Below, piece by piece: positions 26,416 to 34,944 of a stretch of DNA of 64,000 nucleotides; positions within the stretch are counted from its first letter, which is position 1, and every line of letters begins with the position of its first letter. A program made the translations under genes and the position numbers. The notes beneath the pieces are model-generated. The model saw only the letters and a program-made list of their open reading frames with translations. It did not search any database and was not told where the DNA came from. Origin of the DNA: Rhizobium sp. P38BS-XIX (GTDB taxonomy: Bacteria; Pseudomonadota; Alphaproteobacteria; Rhizobiales; Rhizobiaceae); contig NZ_JABAIJ010000017.1 of the NCBI RefSeq assembly GCF_012641435.1, positions 41,337-105,336 of the forward strand, given 5' to 3'.

Positions 26416-26550
26416 GTGCCAAAATCCCTGATCTTTCGTTTTTTAAACCGTTTAGCATGGATGACACGGCTTAGCGCGCCCTAAAAGCCCTGCGGCGCTC
26501 CCGGCGACCACGTCGCGCATTGTTGTCACCCGCACAAAATCCCGCTTGAA

Positions 26551-26607
26551 ATCTTGCAGGAAAAATGTAGGAGTTTTCTAAATAAATTGCAGAACTTCTG
26601 CAAGATA
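26551..26607. promoter_or_regulatory. palindromic operator candidate upstream of gabT
   Basis: TTGCAGAA-C-TTCTGCAA (26587-26603) is a perfect inverted repeat with a one-base centre, 34 bp before the gabT start. A further TTGCAG half-site at 26554 lies 33 bp upstream, about three helical turns. The outer pieces ATCTTGCAG (26551-26559) and CTGCAAGAT (26599-26607) are also exact inverse copies. The location between the divergent MerR-XRE-cupin gene and gabT makes it a strong candidate for that regulator's binding region. Confidence 0.6.
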
Positions 26608-26637
26608 ATTCGAAACTGCTTTCTGGGAGCGACTGCG

Positions 26638-27909
26638 ATGACCTTGACCGAGCGGAAGAACGCCGCCATTTCCCGCGGCGTCGGCATGACGACGCAAATC
26701 TATGCCGACCGCGCCGAAAACGCCGAAATCTGGGACAAGGAAGGCAATCGCTACATCGATTTTGCCTCCGGCATCGCCGTGGTGAACACCGGCCACCGGC
26801 ATCCGCGCGTTATTGCCGCCGTCAAGGAGCAGCTCGACCGCTTTACGCATACCTGCCACCAGGTCGTGCCCTATGAGAGCTATGTACATCTGGCCGAGCG
26901 GCTGAACGCAATCGTCCCCGGCGATTTCGCCAAGAAGACGATCTTCGTGACGACGGGCGCTGAGGCGGTCGAAAACGCCGTGAAGATCGCTCGCGCTGCA
27001 ACCGGCCGCTCCGCGATCATCGCCTTCGGTGGCGGCTTCCATGGCCGTACCTTCATGGGCATGGCGCTGACCGGCAAGGTCGCGCCCTACAAGATCGGCT
27101 TCGGCCCGATGCCGGGCGATGTCTTCCATGCACCCTTCCCGGTGCCGCTGCACGGCGTAAGCGTCGAGCAATCGCTGGCAACGCTGAAGAAGCTCTTTGC
27201 CGCCGATGTCGATCCGCAGCGTGTGGCTGCGATCATTCTCGAACCCGTGCAGGGCGAAGGCGGCTTCTATCCCGCCCCGGCCGCTTTCATGAAGGCGCTG
27301 CGTGAGATCTGCGACCAGTACGGAATTCTCTTGATTGCCGACGAAGTGCAGACAGGCTTTGCGCGCACCGGCAAGATGTTCGCGATGGATCATCATGACG
27401 TCGCGGCAGATCTCGTCACCATGGCGAAGAGCCTTGCCGGCGGCTTCCCGCTTGCCGCCGTGACGGGCCGCGCCGAAGTGATGGATGCGCCCGGCCCCGG
27501 CGGTCTCGGCGGCACCTATGGCGGCAACCCGCTCGGGATTGCCGCAGCCCATGCGGTGCTCGACGTCATTGCCGAAGAAGGCCTTTGCGATCGCGCCAAT
27601 CAACTTGGCTCGCGCCTGAAACAGCGTCTGGAATCATTGCGCGACAGGGTGCCGGAAATCGTCGATATCCGCGGACCCGGCTTCATGAATGCCGTGGAGT
27701 TCAACGATGCGACGACGAAGCTGCCGAGTGCCGATTTCGCCAACAAGGTGCGGCTGATCGCGCTCGACAAGGGACTGATCCTCCTGACCTGCGGCGTCCA
27801 CGGCAACGTCATCCGCTTCCTGTCGCCGATCACCATTCAGGACGAGGTCTTCAGCGAAGCGCTTGATATTCTCGAGGCATCGCTGCTGGAGGCAAGCGCC
27901 TCCCGATAA
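26638..27909 (+). CDS. gabT: 4-aminobutyrate--2-oxoglutarate transaminase
   Basis: GabT transfers the amino group of GABA to 2-oxoglutarate using pyridoxal phosphate, giving succinate semialdehyde and glutamate. The ATG at 26638 (GGGAG ten bases upstream) gives 423 residues starting MTLTERKNAAISRGVGM. Class III aminotransferase motifs are FVTTGAEAVENAVKIAR, GGFHGRTFMGMALTG, ILEPVQGEGGFYPAP, LIADEVQTGFARTG, and the PLP lysine in MAKSLAGGFPLAAVTGR. It is followed after 72 bp by gabD, completing the pathway. 5-aminovalerate activity is also common in this family. Confidence 0.94.
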   Translation: MTLTERKNAAISRGVGMTTQIYADRAENAEIWDKEGNRYIDFASGIAVVNTGHRHPRVIAAVKEQLDRFTHTCHQVVPYESYVHLAERLNAIVPGDFAKKTIFVTTGAEAVENAVKIARAATGRSAIIAFGGGFHGRTFMGMALTGKVAPYKIGFGPMPGDVFHAPFPVPLHGVSVEQSLATLKKLFAADVDPQRVAAIILEPVQGEGGFYPAPAAFMKALREICDQYGILLIADEVQTGFARTGKMFAMDHHDVAADLVTMAKSLAGGFPLAAVTGRAEVMDAPGPGGLGGTYGGNPLGIAAAHAVLDVIAEEGLCDRANQLGSRLKQRLESLRDRVPEIVDIRGPGFMNAVEFNDATTKLPSADFANKVRLIALDKGLILLTCGVHGNVIRFLSPITIQDEVFSEALDILEASLLEASASR

Positions 27910-27981
27910 CCGCCCTATCCTCATCATATTCTTTTACGCGCCCGCGCGGCCTACCGGGCGAAACCAGTCGGAGTGCATAGA

Positions 27982-29463
27982 ATGTCCTTTACGACCGCAA
28001 TGACCAAGCATGTTCCCTTCTCTTCGCGCCTTCTGCGTGCCGCCGGCTATATCAACGGCGCCTGGACGGGCGGCGGGGCAACGAAGACGTTCGACGTCAT
28101 CAACCCCGCGACCGGCGAAGTGCTGGCTTCTCTGCCGGATATGGGCGCAGCCGAAACCACCGCCGCCATCGATGCCGCCTATATCGCCCAGGTTGCCTGG
28201 GCGGCACGCCCGGCCAAGGAGCGGGCCGTCATCCTGCGCAAGTGGTTCGATCTCATGGTCGCCAACGCCGAAGAGCTCGGAGCGATCCTGACGGCCGAAA
28301 TGGGCAAGCCGCTTCCGGAAGCCAAGGGTGAGATCCTTTACGCTGCCTCCTATGTCGAATGGTATGCGGAAGAGGCCAAGCGCATCTACGGCGAAACCAT
28401 TCCCGCACCCTCCAACGACAAGCGCATGGTCGTCATCAAGCAGCCGGTCGGCGTCGTCGGCACGATCACGCCCTGGAATTTCCCGGCCGCGATGATCGCC
28501 CGCAAGATCGCACCGGCACTTGCCGTCGGTTGCACCGTCGTTTCGAAGCCCGCCGAACAGACGCCGCTGACGGCGATTGCGCTTGCCGTTCTCGCAGAAG
28601 AAGCAGGCATCCCGGCCGGCGTTCTCAACATCATCGTCGGTGTAGACGGCCCGGCGATCGGTCGCGAACTCTGCGGCAATGCCAAGGTGCGCAAGATCAG
28701 CTTCACCGGATCGACCGAAGTCGGTCGCATCCTGATGCGCCAGTGTGCCGACCAGATCAAGAAGGTCAGCCTGGAGCTTGGCGGCAATGCACCCTTCATC
28801 GTTTTCGACGATGCCGATCTCGATGCCGCCGTCGAAGGCGCCATGGCTTCGAAATACCGCAATGCCGGCCAGACCTGCGTCTGCGCCAACCGCATCTATG
28901 TCCAGTCCAACGTCTATGACGCCTTCGCCGCCAAGCTCGCCGCAAAGGTTGGCGAGCTTTCCGTCGGCGACGGCTTCAAGCCGGGTGTGACCGTTGGGCC
29001 ACTGATCGACGAACAGGGTGTCGCCAAGGCCGAAGACCACGTTCGTGACGCCGTCTCCAAGGGGGCTCGTGTCGCCTTTGGCGGCAAGCGCATCGAAGGT
29101 GCCGGCACATTCTTCGCGCCGACCATCCTGACCGGCGTCGACCGGAGCATGAAGGTCGCGCGTGAGGAAACATTCGGCCCTGTTGCCCCGCTCTTCCGCT
29201 TCGAGACGGTCGAGGACGTCATCGCCCAGGCAAACGACACCGAGTTCGGCCTCGCCGCCTATTTCTTCGCCGGCGACCTGAAGAAGGTCTGGCGCGTGGC
29301 GGAAGCGTTGGAATACGGCATGGTCGGCATCAACACCGGCCTGATGTCGTCCGAGACGGCGCCGTTCGGCGGCATCAAGCAATCCGGCCTCGGTCGCGAA
29401 GGCTCGCGTCACGGCGCCGACGACTATCTGGAAATGAAGTACCTCTGCATCGGCAATCTTTAA
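27982..29463 (+). CDS. gabD: succinate-semialdehyde dehydrogenase (NADP+)
   Basis: GabD oxidises succinate semialdehyde to succinate, the second step of GABA breakdown. The ATG at 27982 (GGAG eight bases upstream) gives 493 residues; an in-frame GTG at 27973 is less likely. Aldehyde dehydrogenase motifs are TPWNFPAAMIARKIAPALA, FTGSTEVGRIL, the general base Glu in LELGGNAPFIVFDDADLD, and the catalytic Cys in NAGQTCVCANRIYVQ. The double Cys pattern CVC is typical of GabD. It ends 9 bp from the convergent phosphatase gene, leaving almost no room for a terminator. Confidence 0.95.
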   Translation: MSFTTAMTKHVPFSSRLLRAAGYINGAWTGGGATKTFDVINPATGEVLASLPDMGAAETTAAIDAAYIAQVAWAARPAKERAVILRKWFDLMVANAEELGAILTAEMGKPLPEAKGEILYAASYVEWYAEEAKRIYGETIPAPSNDKRMVVIKQPVGVVGTITPWNFPAAMIARKIAPALAVGCTVVSKPAEQTPLTAIALAVLAEEAGIPAGVLNIIVGVDGPAIGRELCGNAKVRKISFTGSTEVGRILMRQCADQIKKVSLELGGNAPFIVFDDADLDAAVEGAMASKYRNAGQTCVCANRIYVQSNVYDAFAAKLAAKVGELSVGDGFKPGVTVGPLIDEQGVAKAEDHVRDAVSKGARVAFGGKRIEGAGTFFAPTILTGVDRSMKVAREETFGPVAPLFRFETVEDVIAQANDTEFGLAAYFFAGDLKKVWRVAEALEYGMVGINTGLMSSETAPFGGIKQSGLGREGSRHGADDYLEMKYLCIGNL

Positions 29464-29472
29464 GCCGGCAAA

Positions 29473-30246
29473 TCAAGTCGAGGTAATATGAATGCGGCCC
29501 TGCCATAGCCGGGCCGCAGTCAACCGCCCGGTGCGAAACGCGCCGGTGTCAAGATTCAGCCGCAGGCCGCTGACTTCGGCCTGCTGGATCGGCGTATGAC
29601 CATGCACGATCAGCTTCGGCAGGGGCTGGGCGCTATCGTAGAAATGCGAGCGGATGAAGACGAGGTCGTGATCCTGCTGATCCGCTATCGGGCGATCCGG
29701 ATCGATGCCGGCGTGGACGAACAGGGCCTGCGGCGTATCCAGCATCACGGGCAGGCGGCGCAGAAAATTGATGTGATCGTCGGGAAGCCAGGTTCGCAGG
29801 AACGTGTCGAGTTTCTTCTGGGTGGGATATTGCTGTTTCAGCTTGAGGATATTCGCGCCATAGGAGGCAAGCGTCGCATCGCCGCCAAGCGCAATCCAGT
29901 CGTCCAAAGATATCTCGCCATCGACATAGGCAAGCATTTCCATTTCATGATTGCCCGTCAGGCAGATGCGGTCGAAACCATTCGGCGGCGGCGCCATCAG
30001 CCGGCCGATGACCTGAGCCGAAGCTGGGCCGCGATCGATATAATCTCCCAGCATGACAATGAGCTTGCGCCCGGGCAAGCCGGCGGCATCGGCGACGATC
30101 TTACGCTCAAGCGCGCTCAAGAGATCATAGCGGCCATGGACATCACCCACGACGTAGATGGGCATATCGAGATTATCGAGCCGCTCGCGCCGGCGGCGAT
30201 GACCGAAGCCCTGCGCCATTTTTTCGCGAATTCTAGCTGCCGACAT
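29473..30246 (-). CDS. PPP-family serine/threonine protein phosphatase-like metallophosphoesterase
   Basis: The ATG at 30246 follows AAGGGAGTTTC and gives 257 residues; the longer upstream frame is not credible. The PPP metallophosphoesterase signature is complete: GDVHGRYDLL, GDYIDRGPAS, GNHEMEML, FVHAGIDPDRP and IVHGHTP. These residues bind a two-metal centre. Close relatives are bacterial PrpA/PrpE-like or Shelphs-type phosphatases that act on phosphoproteins or nucleotide phosphates. An N-terminal basic segment (GHRRRRERLDNLD) precedes the domain. The substrate is unknown. Confidence 0.88.
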   Translation of the reverse strand: MSAARIREKMAQGFGHRRRRERLDNLDMPIYVVGDVHGRYDLLSALERKIVADAAGLPGRKLIVMLGDYIDRGPASAQVIGRLMAPPPNGFDRICLTGNHEMEMLAYVDGEISLDDWIALGGDATLASYGANILKLKQQYPTQKKLDTFLRTWLPDDHINFLRRLPVMLDTPQALFVHAGIDPDRPIADQQDHDLVFIRSHFYDSAQPLPKLIVHGHTPIQQAEVSGLRLNLDTGAFRTGRLTAARLWQGRIHITST

Positions 30247-30626
30247 GAAACTCCCTTTCGAGCGCACACCCCGGAACGCCTTACAAACTTCTGCAAAAAG
30301 GCCCGAAAAGCGACGATTTTTTGCCGAAGGGCAGAAATCGGCGCCAATGGCCACCAACGTGATCTCATGAGATCCACGAAGTCGGGTTGCCTTGCGGCAA
30401 AGCGTCCCCAACGGCGCCTTTATGCATGGAGAAAGTTGACAGTGCGTATCCGCACTCCTATCGCGCTTGACAACATGACGGAAGAATCCTCCATCATCCG
30501 CATTGAAACGGTCTTGTCTCCCGAGGCTCTCCATGCAGGCCGCGGGAGAATGCCGAGAAAACAATGGCAGCAACAACCCCGGGGAACGTTCTCTCATGGC
30601 TTTTGTAACTTTATCGTGAAGCCTTG
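30247..30626. other. gap between the phosphatase and copD genes
   Basis: The 380-bp stretch should hold divergent promoters. Frames that cross it are antisense to the phosphatase gene and not convincing. The most promoter-like element is TTGACA at 30436-30441, a 17-bp spacer and TATCGC at 30459-30464, whose spacer includes the inverted repeat AGTGCG-TATC-CGCACT. No RNA gene is recognised. Confidence 0.45.
30436..30464 (+). promoter_or_regulatory. sigma70-like promoter candidate with internal palindrome
   Basis: A perfect -35 TTGACA (30436-30441), a 17-bp spacer and a -10-like TATCGC (30459-30464) point towards copD. The spacer and flanks contain AGTGCG-TATC-CGCACT, so a repressor or MerR-type factor could bind here. 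The predicted start would give a leader of about 155 bases before copD, and the -10 match is weak. Confidence 0.35.
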
Positions 30627-31511
30627 ATGGACCCGACGACAGCGCTCGAACTCTGCCGATTCTTCCACGATGCATCACTGATGCTTCTGTGGGGAGCCTG
30701 CGCCTATCTGTTGTTTTTCGTGCCCAAAACGCTTGCCGATATCGTCTGGCGCCTGTCGGCAACATCATTTTCCCTGTTTGCAATCGTCGCGGTTCTGACG
30801 ACGCTGGTATCGCTGCCGCTGGCCGCAGCCACCGTCGGCAATGGCTGGAGCGATGCGGTGGATCTTGGGACAGTTCGGGACGTCCTGCTCGAAACAACCA
30901 TTGGTCAGGCCTGGCAAGCGCAGGCCGTGTGCGCCGTTCTGACGCTCGGTGCCTTTCTTCTTCCCGAACGCCGGCGTCTTCTCGGGCTGGCCGCAGGGTC
31001 CGGTCTCGGGCTTGCGGCTTTGTGCCTGACCGGCCACGCCTCCATGCTGGACGGCTGGCTGCGCCAGGCGCATAGGGCCAACGACATCCTCCATGTCCTG
31101 ACAGGCGGCGGCTGGCTTGGAGCGCTGCTGCCGTTAATCCCCATTCTCAAGCTTCTTGGGCGGCCGGATTGCAAGGCGGAGGCACGGGTGGCGCTGCGGC
31201 GCTTCTCGAATGCCGGGCATGCCGCGGTCGCGGTCGTCATAGTGTCGGGCATCGTCAACACGATGCTGATCCTGAAACGCCTACCGACGGACTGGTCTTC
31301 GCCCTATCAAAAGCTGCTTGCGCTCAAAATAGCGTTGGTTGCCATGATGGCCCTGCTGGCGATCGTCAATCGCTATGTCTTCGTGCCCTGGATTCGCCGC
31401 AGCCCCGGTCGTGCCCTGCAAGCGCTGCGCCTTGGAAGCATCGCCGAGATCATGATCGGCGTTGTCGTCATCGCGCTGGTGGCGGTCTTCGGCATGATGG
31501 AGCCGGTGTAG
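30627..31511 (+). CDS. copD: CopD family copper homeostasis membrane protein
   Basis: CopD proteins are inner-membrane proteins proposed to move copper across the membrane together with the periplasmic CopC. The ATG at 30627 gives 294 residues with about eight hydrophobic segments. Family residues appear as CRFFHDASLMLLWGACAYL, CLTGHASMLDG and RANDILHVLTGGGWLGALLPL; the conserved His residues in the membrane fit the CopD signature. No copC or copper ATPase lies next to it, so its role is by family only. It is convergent with the isomerase-like gene, 46 bp away. Confidence 0.87.
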   Translation: MDPTTALELCRFFHDASLMLLWGACAYLLFFVPKTLADIVWRLSATSFSLFAIVAVLTTLVSLPLAAATVGNGWSDAVDLGTVRDVLLETTIGQAWQAQAVCAVLTLGAFLLPERRRLLGLAAGSGLGLAALCLTGHASMLDGWLRQAHRANDILHVLTGGGWLGALLPLIPILKLLGRPDCKAEARVALRRFSNAGHAAVAVVIVSGIVNTMLILKRLPTDWSSPYQKLLALKIALVAMMALLAIVNRYVFVPWIRRSPGRALQALRLGSIAEIMIGVVVIALVAVFGMMEPV

Positions 31512-31557
31512 GAAGTCGATCCAGCGGCAACCTGCTATGCATCGCTGCCGGTCAGCT

Positions 31558-32328
31558 CTAGCCGCCGAGTGATTGAACCACTGTGCGAACGGCGTCCGCA
31601 TCGGTGGTCAGCGGTTTGTATTCCATGCCTACCCGGCCGCGATAGCCTTGCACGAACAGCCAGTCCAGCCGCTCTGCCAGGTCGATGTGGCCGGTGCCGG
31701 GATCGTTGCGGCCGGGATGATCGGCGACATGGAGATGCACGATCCTGTCGATCCGGTTCCCAACCACTTCGGGCGTATTTTCGCCCATGACGGCGGAGTG
31801 GTAGAGATCATAGACGATGCCGATCTCCGGGCGGCCGACCTCGTCGACGATATCCAGACCCTCTACCGTGGAGGAAAGATAGTAGCCGACATGGTCGATC
31901 TTCGTGTTCAGCGGCTCAAGGCCAAGGCGGACGCCGGACCCCTTGAGAATATCTGCGCCGGCGCTGAGCGCGGCGGCGATAGCGGCTCGCTGCTCGACGC
32001 GTGAAAACTCCGGCAAATCATCGCCGGCCTGCGCGATCAAAACAGGCGCACCGAGACGCTGAGCAACCGCCAGGGATTCCCGAAGTCCCGCGAGCCAGGC
32101 CTCTTTGTTTGCCGGATTCGTCAGCGCGATCATCGGCTCCGCCACCATGCCGGACACTGCTATGCCGGTTTCGGCAACGGTTGCGGCAATGGCATCGATG
32201 TCCTTGTTCCGCCAATGCCAGAATTCGACTGCGGCAAGGCCGGCCTGATGCGCCAGTCTGATGCGATCCGCAAAAGCGTCGCCCTCGCGCGCAAACAACC
32301 ACTCGATACAAGCCGAAAACTGCCGCAT
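31558..32328 (-). CDS. TIM-barrel sugar isomerase/epimerase, hydroxypyruvate isomerase-like
   Basis: The ATG at 32328 follows GAGGAGAATCTC and gives 256 residues beginning MRQFSACIEWLFAREGDAF. The fold is an AP endonuclease-2-type xylose isomerase barrel with metal ligands in RLGLEPLNTKIDHVGYYL, IVYDLYHSAVMGENTPE, HLHVADHPGRNDPGTGHID and GMEYKPLTT. This pattern (E, D-x-x-H, H, E) is that of the Hyi/OtnI group. It lies 195 bp downstream of the AraC gene in the same direction, beside the first ABC locus, so it probably handles a sugar or its breakdown product. Substrate is unknown. Confidence 0.85.
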   Translation of the reverse strand: MRQFSACIEWLFAREGDAFADRIRLAHQAGLAAVEFWHWRNKDIDAIAATVAETGIAVSGMVAEPMIALTNPANKEAWLAGLRESLAVAQRLGAPVLIAQAGDDLPEFSRVEQRAAIAAALSAGADILKGSGVRLGLEPLNTKIDHVGYYLSSTVEGLDIVDEVGRPEIGIVYDLYHSAVMGENTPEVVGNRIDRIVHLHVADHPGRNDPGTGHIDLAERLDWLFVQGYRGRVGMEYKPLTTDADAVRTVVQSLGG

Positions 32329-32523
32329 GAGATTCTCCTCCCTCAACCGGGCATGAGCAATGCGCGAGATCGCTCGATACTGCAAGAGCAAGCAGGACCG
32401 CAAATCCAGAGAGTGCGCTTCAGCCTTTCACGGAAGCTCTGAACCGCTCCCTCTCTTTTCAAGGACTTCCGGTCAAGACATTCCGTACGGTAAGCCGCTG
32501 CGCATTTCCACCAGGAGAATTGC

Positions 32524-33465
32524 CTAGCGATACTGCTGCGGCAATCTCTGCATCGAGGGCTTGAGCGCTTCCACATTCATCGCGGAAAGTACCCGCATGT
32601 CGCGGCGGAAATCGGATGGCGTCATGCCGGCGATGTGGCGGAAGGACTTGTTGAAAGCGCTGATCGAGCCGAAACCGCTGTCCATCGCCACCTGCAGCAC
32701 ATTGGCGCCGTCCCGCATCAGCATGGCTTGGGCACGCGACAGGCGCAGCAGGCTCACATATTTTGCCAGCGTCATGCCGGTGGATTTCTTGAAGAGATTC
32801 ATCGCGTATTTCGGATGAAGATGCGCCGCCTTGGCGATATCGACCGTATCGATGTCATGCAGAAAATTATCGGCGATGAAATCGCACATGCGCGCCAGGC
32901 TGCGCGAGGATTGCGGATGGGCCTGCTCGTTGCCTAGGTTCTCCTGCTTTTCCGGCAGCATGCGGTAGGGTTCGAAGGCAATCCGCTCCAGACGCAGGAG
33001 CAGTTCGGCGACGGCATGCTCGGCCTTGGCCCCGTCATCGGACATCACGTAACGATGCCAGCGCGCGAAATTCTCGTCGTCCGCGGCATCCGTTGCGGAG
33101 CTGATCAGGGTCTGCCCGCGAATGAGGCGACCCGAGATGTCGAGCGGCAGGCGAAGACGGAAAAAATGCACCAAGGGCAGGTGCGCGCCGGCATAGATCG
33201 AATCGTCGGACAGATCATCCAGCTGATGCGGCTGGCCACCCCAGAAAAGGCAGATCTCGCCCGCTCTCAAAGTAAGCTCGTGATCGCCGATCCAATAGTG
33301 CACGCTGCCGCGCACGATGTAATTGACCTCCACCTGCGCGTGCCAATGCGGCTTTGCCATCGGCAACGGGTGGTTATGGAACATCTGCAGGATATTCGGC
33401 AGCCCTTCGACGCTGCTTGCACCCGGTTGATAGATCGCCCGTTGACCCACCTTACTTTTCGCCAA
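32524..33465 (-). CDS. AraC family transcriptional regulator
   Basis: The 313-residue protein has an N-terminal cupin-like sensing domain (about 30-130) with HWHAQVEVNYIVRGSVHYWIGDHEL and ICLFWGGQPHQ. The AraC C-terminal double helix-turn-helix is at about 200-300: IDTVDIAKAAHLHPKYAMNLFKK, then QVAMDSGFGSISAFNKSFR and AGMTPSDFRRDM. The sensing domain looks like the MelR group of sugar activators. It is divergent from the adjacent ABC operon across 92 bp, so it most likely controls that operon, and perhaps also the isomerase gene behind it. Confidence 0.9.
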   Translation of the reverse strand: MAKSKVGQRAIYQPGASSVEGLPNILQMFHNHPLPMAKPHWHAQVEVNYIVRGSVHYWIGDHELTLRAGEICLFWGGQPHQLDDLSDDSIYAGAHLPLVHFFRLRLPLDISGRLIRGQTLISSATDAADDENFARWHRYVMSDDGAKAEHAVAELLLRLERIAFEPYRMLPEKQENLGNEQAHPQSSRSLARMCDFIADNFLHDIDTVDIAKAAHLHPKYAMNLFKKSTGMTLAKYVSLLRLSRAQAMLMRDGANVLQVAMDSGFGSISAFNKSFRHIAGMTPSDFRRDMRVLSAMNVEALKPSMQRLPQQYR

Positions 33466-33518
33466 GTCGATGTTCCTTTTTTAGGAGACAGAAGCGTACC
33501 GGCAGCTAGTTTAAGCGT

Positions 33519-33532
33519 GTTCTCGTGAGAAC
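33519..33532. promoter_or_regulatory. palindrome upstream of the first ABC operon
   Basis: GTTCTC-GT-GAGAAC (33519-33532) is a perfect inverted repeat 25 bp before the binding-protein start. AraC proteins usually bind direct repeats, so this could instead be a second regulator's site or an RNA hairpin near the ribosome site. Confidence 0.4.
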
Positions 33533-33557
33533 GGCAATTGAAAAGGGAGGATTTTCA

Positions 33558-34832
33558 ATGCGTTTGAAACTTGCTGGAGCGACGGCCCTTGCGGTCCTGC
33601 TCGCGTCCGGTTCTGCTTTCGCAGAACAGACTACCATTACAGTCTGGAGCTGGAACATCGCCGCATCGGCGCTGAAATCCACGATCGAAGGGTTCAATAA
33701 GAAATATCCCGATATCAAGGTCGATGTGCAGGACATCGGCAATCCGCAGGTCTTCGACAAGATGCTGGCTGCCTGCGCCGCCGGCGGTGACGGCCTGCCG
33801 GATGTCATGTCGATCGAAAACCACAAGGCATCGATCTTCTGGAACCGCTTCCCTGACTGCCTGACCGACCTGACAAAGCTCGGCTATAATGACGATCTGA
33901 AAAAGCAGTTCCCGGACTTCAAGCGCGCCGAACTCGAAGTCGGCGACGCCGCCTATGCGATGCCTTGGGATTCCGGCCCGGTCGCCGTGTTCTATCGCCG
34001 CGATATTTACGAAAAGGCCGGTGTCGATCCGGCAACGATCAAGACTTGGGATGACTTCATCGCCGCCGGCAAGAAGATTTCCGCCGCCAATCCGGGCGTC
34101 ATCATGGCGCAGGCCGATCTCAACGGCGATACCGAATGGTTCCGCATGCTCGCCAACGAGCAAGGCTGCGGCTACTTCTCGGACGACAGCCAGAGCATCA
34201 CCGTCAACCAGCCGGCCTGCATCAAGGCCTTGGACAAGGTGAAGGAGATCAAGGATGCCGGCCTGCTGAGCGCGGCGAACTGGAACGAGAAAATCCAGGC
34301 GAACAATGCCGGCAAGGTCGCATCGCAACTGTACGGCGGCTGGTACGAAGGCACGATCCGCTCAACCTCGCCGGATCTTGCTGGCAAGTGGGGCGTCTAT
34401 CCGATGCCGAGCATGACGGCCGACGGTCAGCATGCGGCCAATCTCGGCGGCTCGTCGCTGGCGATCTCCAACAGCTCGAAAAACAAGGAAGCCGCCTGGA
34501 AGTTCCTCGACTACACGCTTGGCACCAATGAGGGCCAGGTGACGATGCTGAAATCCTTCGGCCTGGTGCCGTCGCTGCTGACGGCGGTCCAGGATCCCTT
34601 CGTCAACCAGCCCCAGCCCTATTGGGGCGGGCAGAAGATCTGGGCCGATATCCTCGCCACCCTGCCGAAGATCCATCCGAGCCCAGGCACGCAGTATTTC
34701 AGCGATGCCGACGAGGTCATAAAAGCCGTGCAGACAAAATATCTTGCCGGCGGCTATCCGGACGGCAAGGCTGCGCTCGACGATGCAGCCCAGCAAATCG
34801 CCTCGGCGACGGGTTTGCCGCTCGCGAAATGA
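33558..34832 (+). CDS. carbohydrate ABC transporter substrate-binding protein (family 1)
   Basis: The ATG at 33558 follows GGGAGGATTTTCA and gives 424 residues. A Sec signal peptide (MRLKLAGATALAVLLASGSAFA) is cleaved before EQTTITVW. The mature part is an extracellular solute-binding family 1 protein: WSWNIAASALKSTIEGFNKK, AYAMPWDSGPVAVFYRRDIYEKAG, and KNKEAAWKFLDYTLG. This group binds mono- or oligosaccharides in the periplasm. It begins an operon with two permeases, an ATPase and a fusion oxidoreductase. The ligand cannot be read from sequence. Confidence 0.94.
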   Translation: MRLKLAGATALAVLLASGSAFAEQTTITVWSWNIAASALKSTIEGFNKKYPDIKVDVQDIGNPQVFDKMLAACAAGGDGLPDVMSIENHKASIFWNRFPDCLTDLTKLGYNDDLKKQFPDFKRAELEVGDAAYAMPWDSGPVAVFYRRDIYEKAGVDPATIKTWDDFIAAGKKISAANPGVIMAQADLNGDTEWFRMLANEQGCGYFSDDSQSITVNQPACIKALDKVKEIKDAGLLSAANWNEKIQANNAGKVASQLYGGWYEGTIRSTSPDLAGKWGVYPMPSMTADGQHAANLGGSSLAISNSSKNKEAAWKFLDYTLGTNEGQVTMLKSFGLVPSLLTAVQDPFVNQPQPYWGGQKIWADILATLPKIHPSPGTQYFSDADEVIKAVQTKYLAGGYPDGKAALDDAAQQIASATGLPLAK

Positions 34833-34944
34833 GTGACACCGCCGGGCGCGCATCCCAAGCCGCGCCCGGCATCCCCATCGCCTGCGGGGCGATGCGGATG
34901 CGATGTCACCTATCATGTCATCGCGCATAAGGGAGGAGGCTTTC

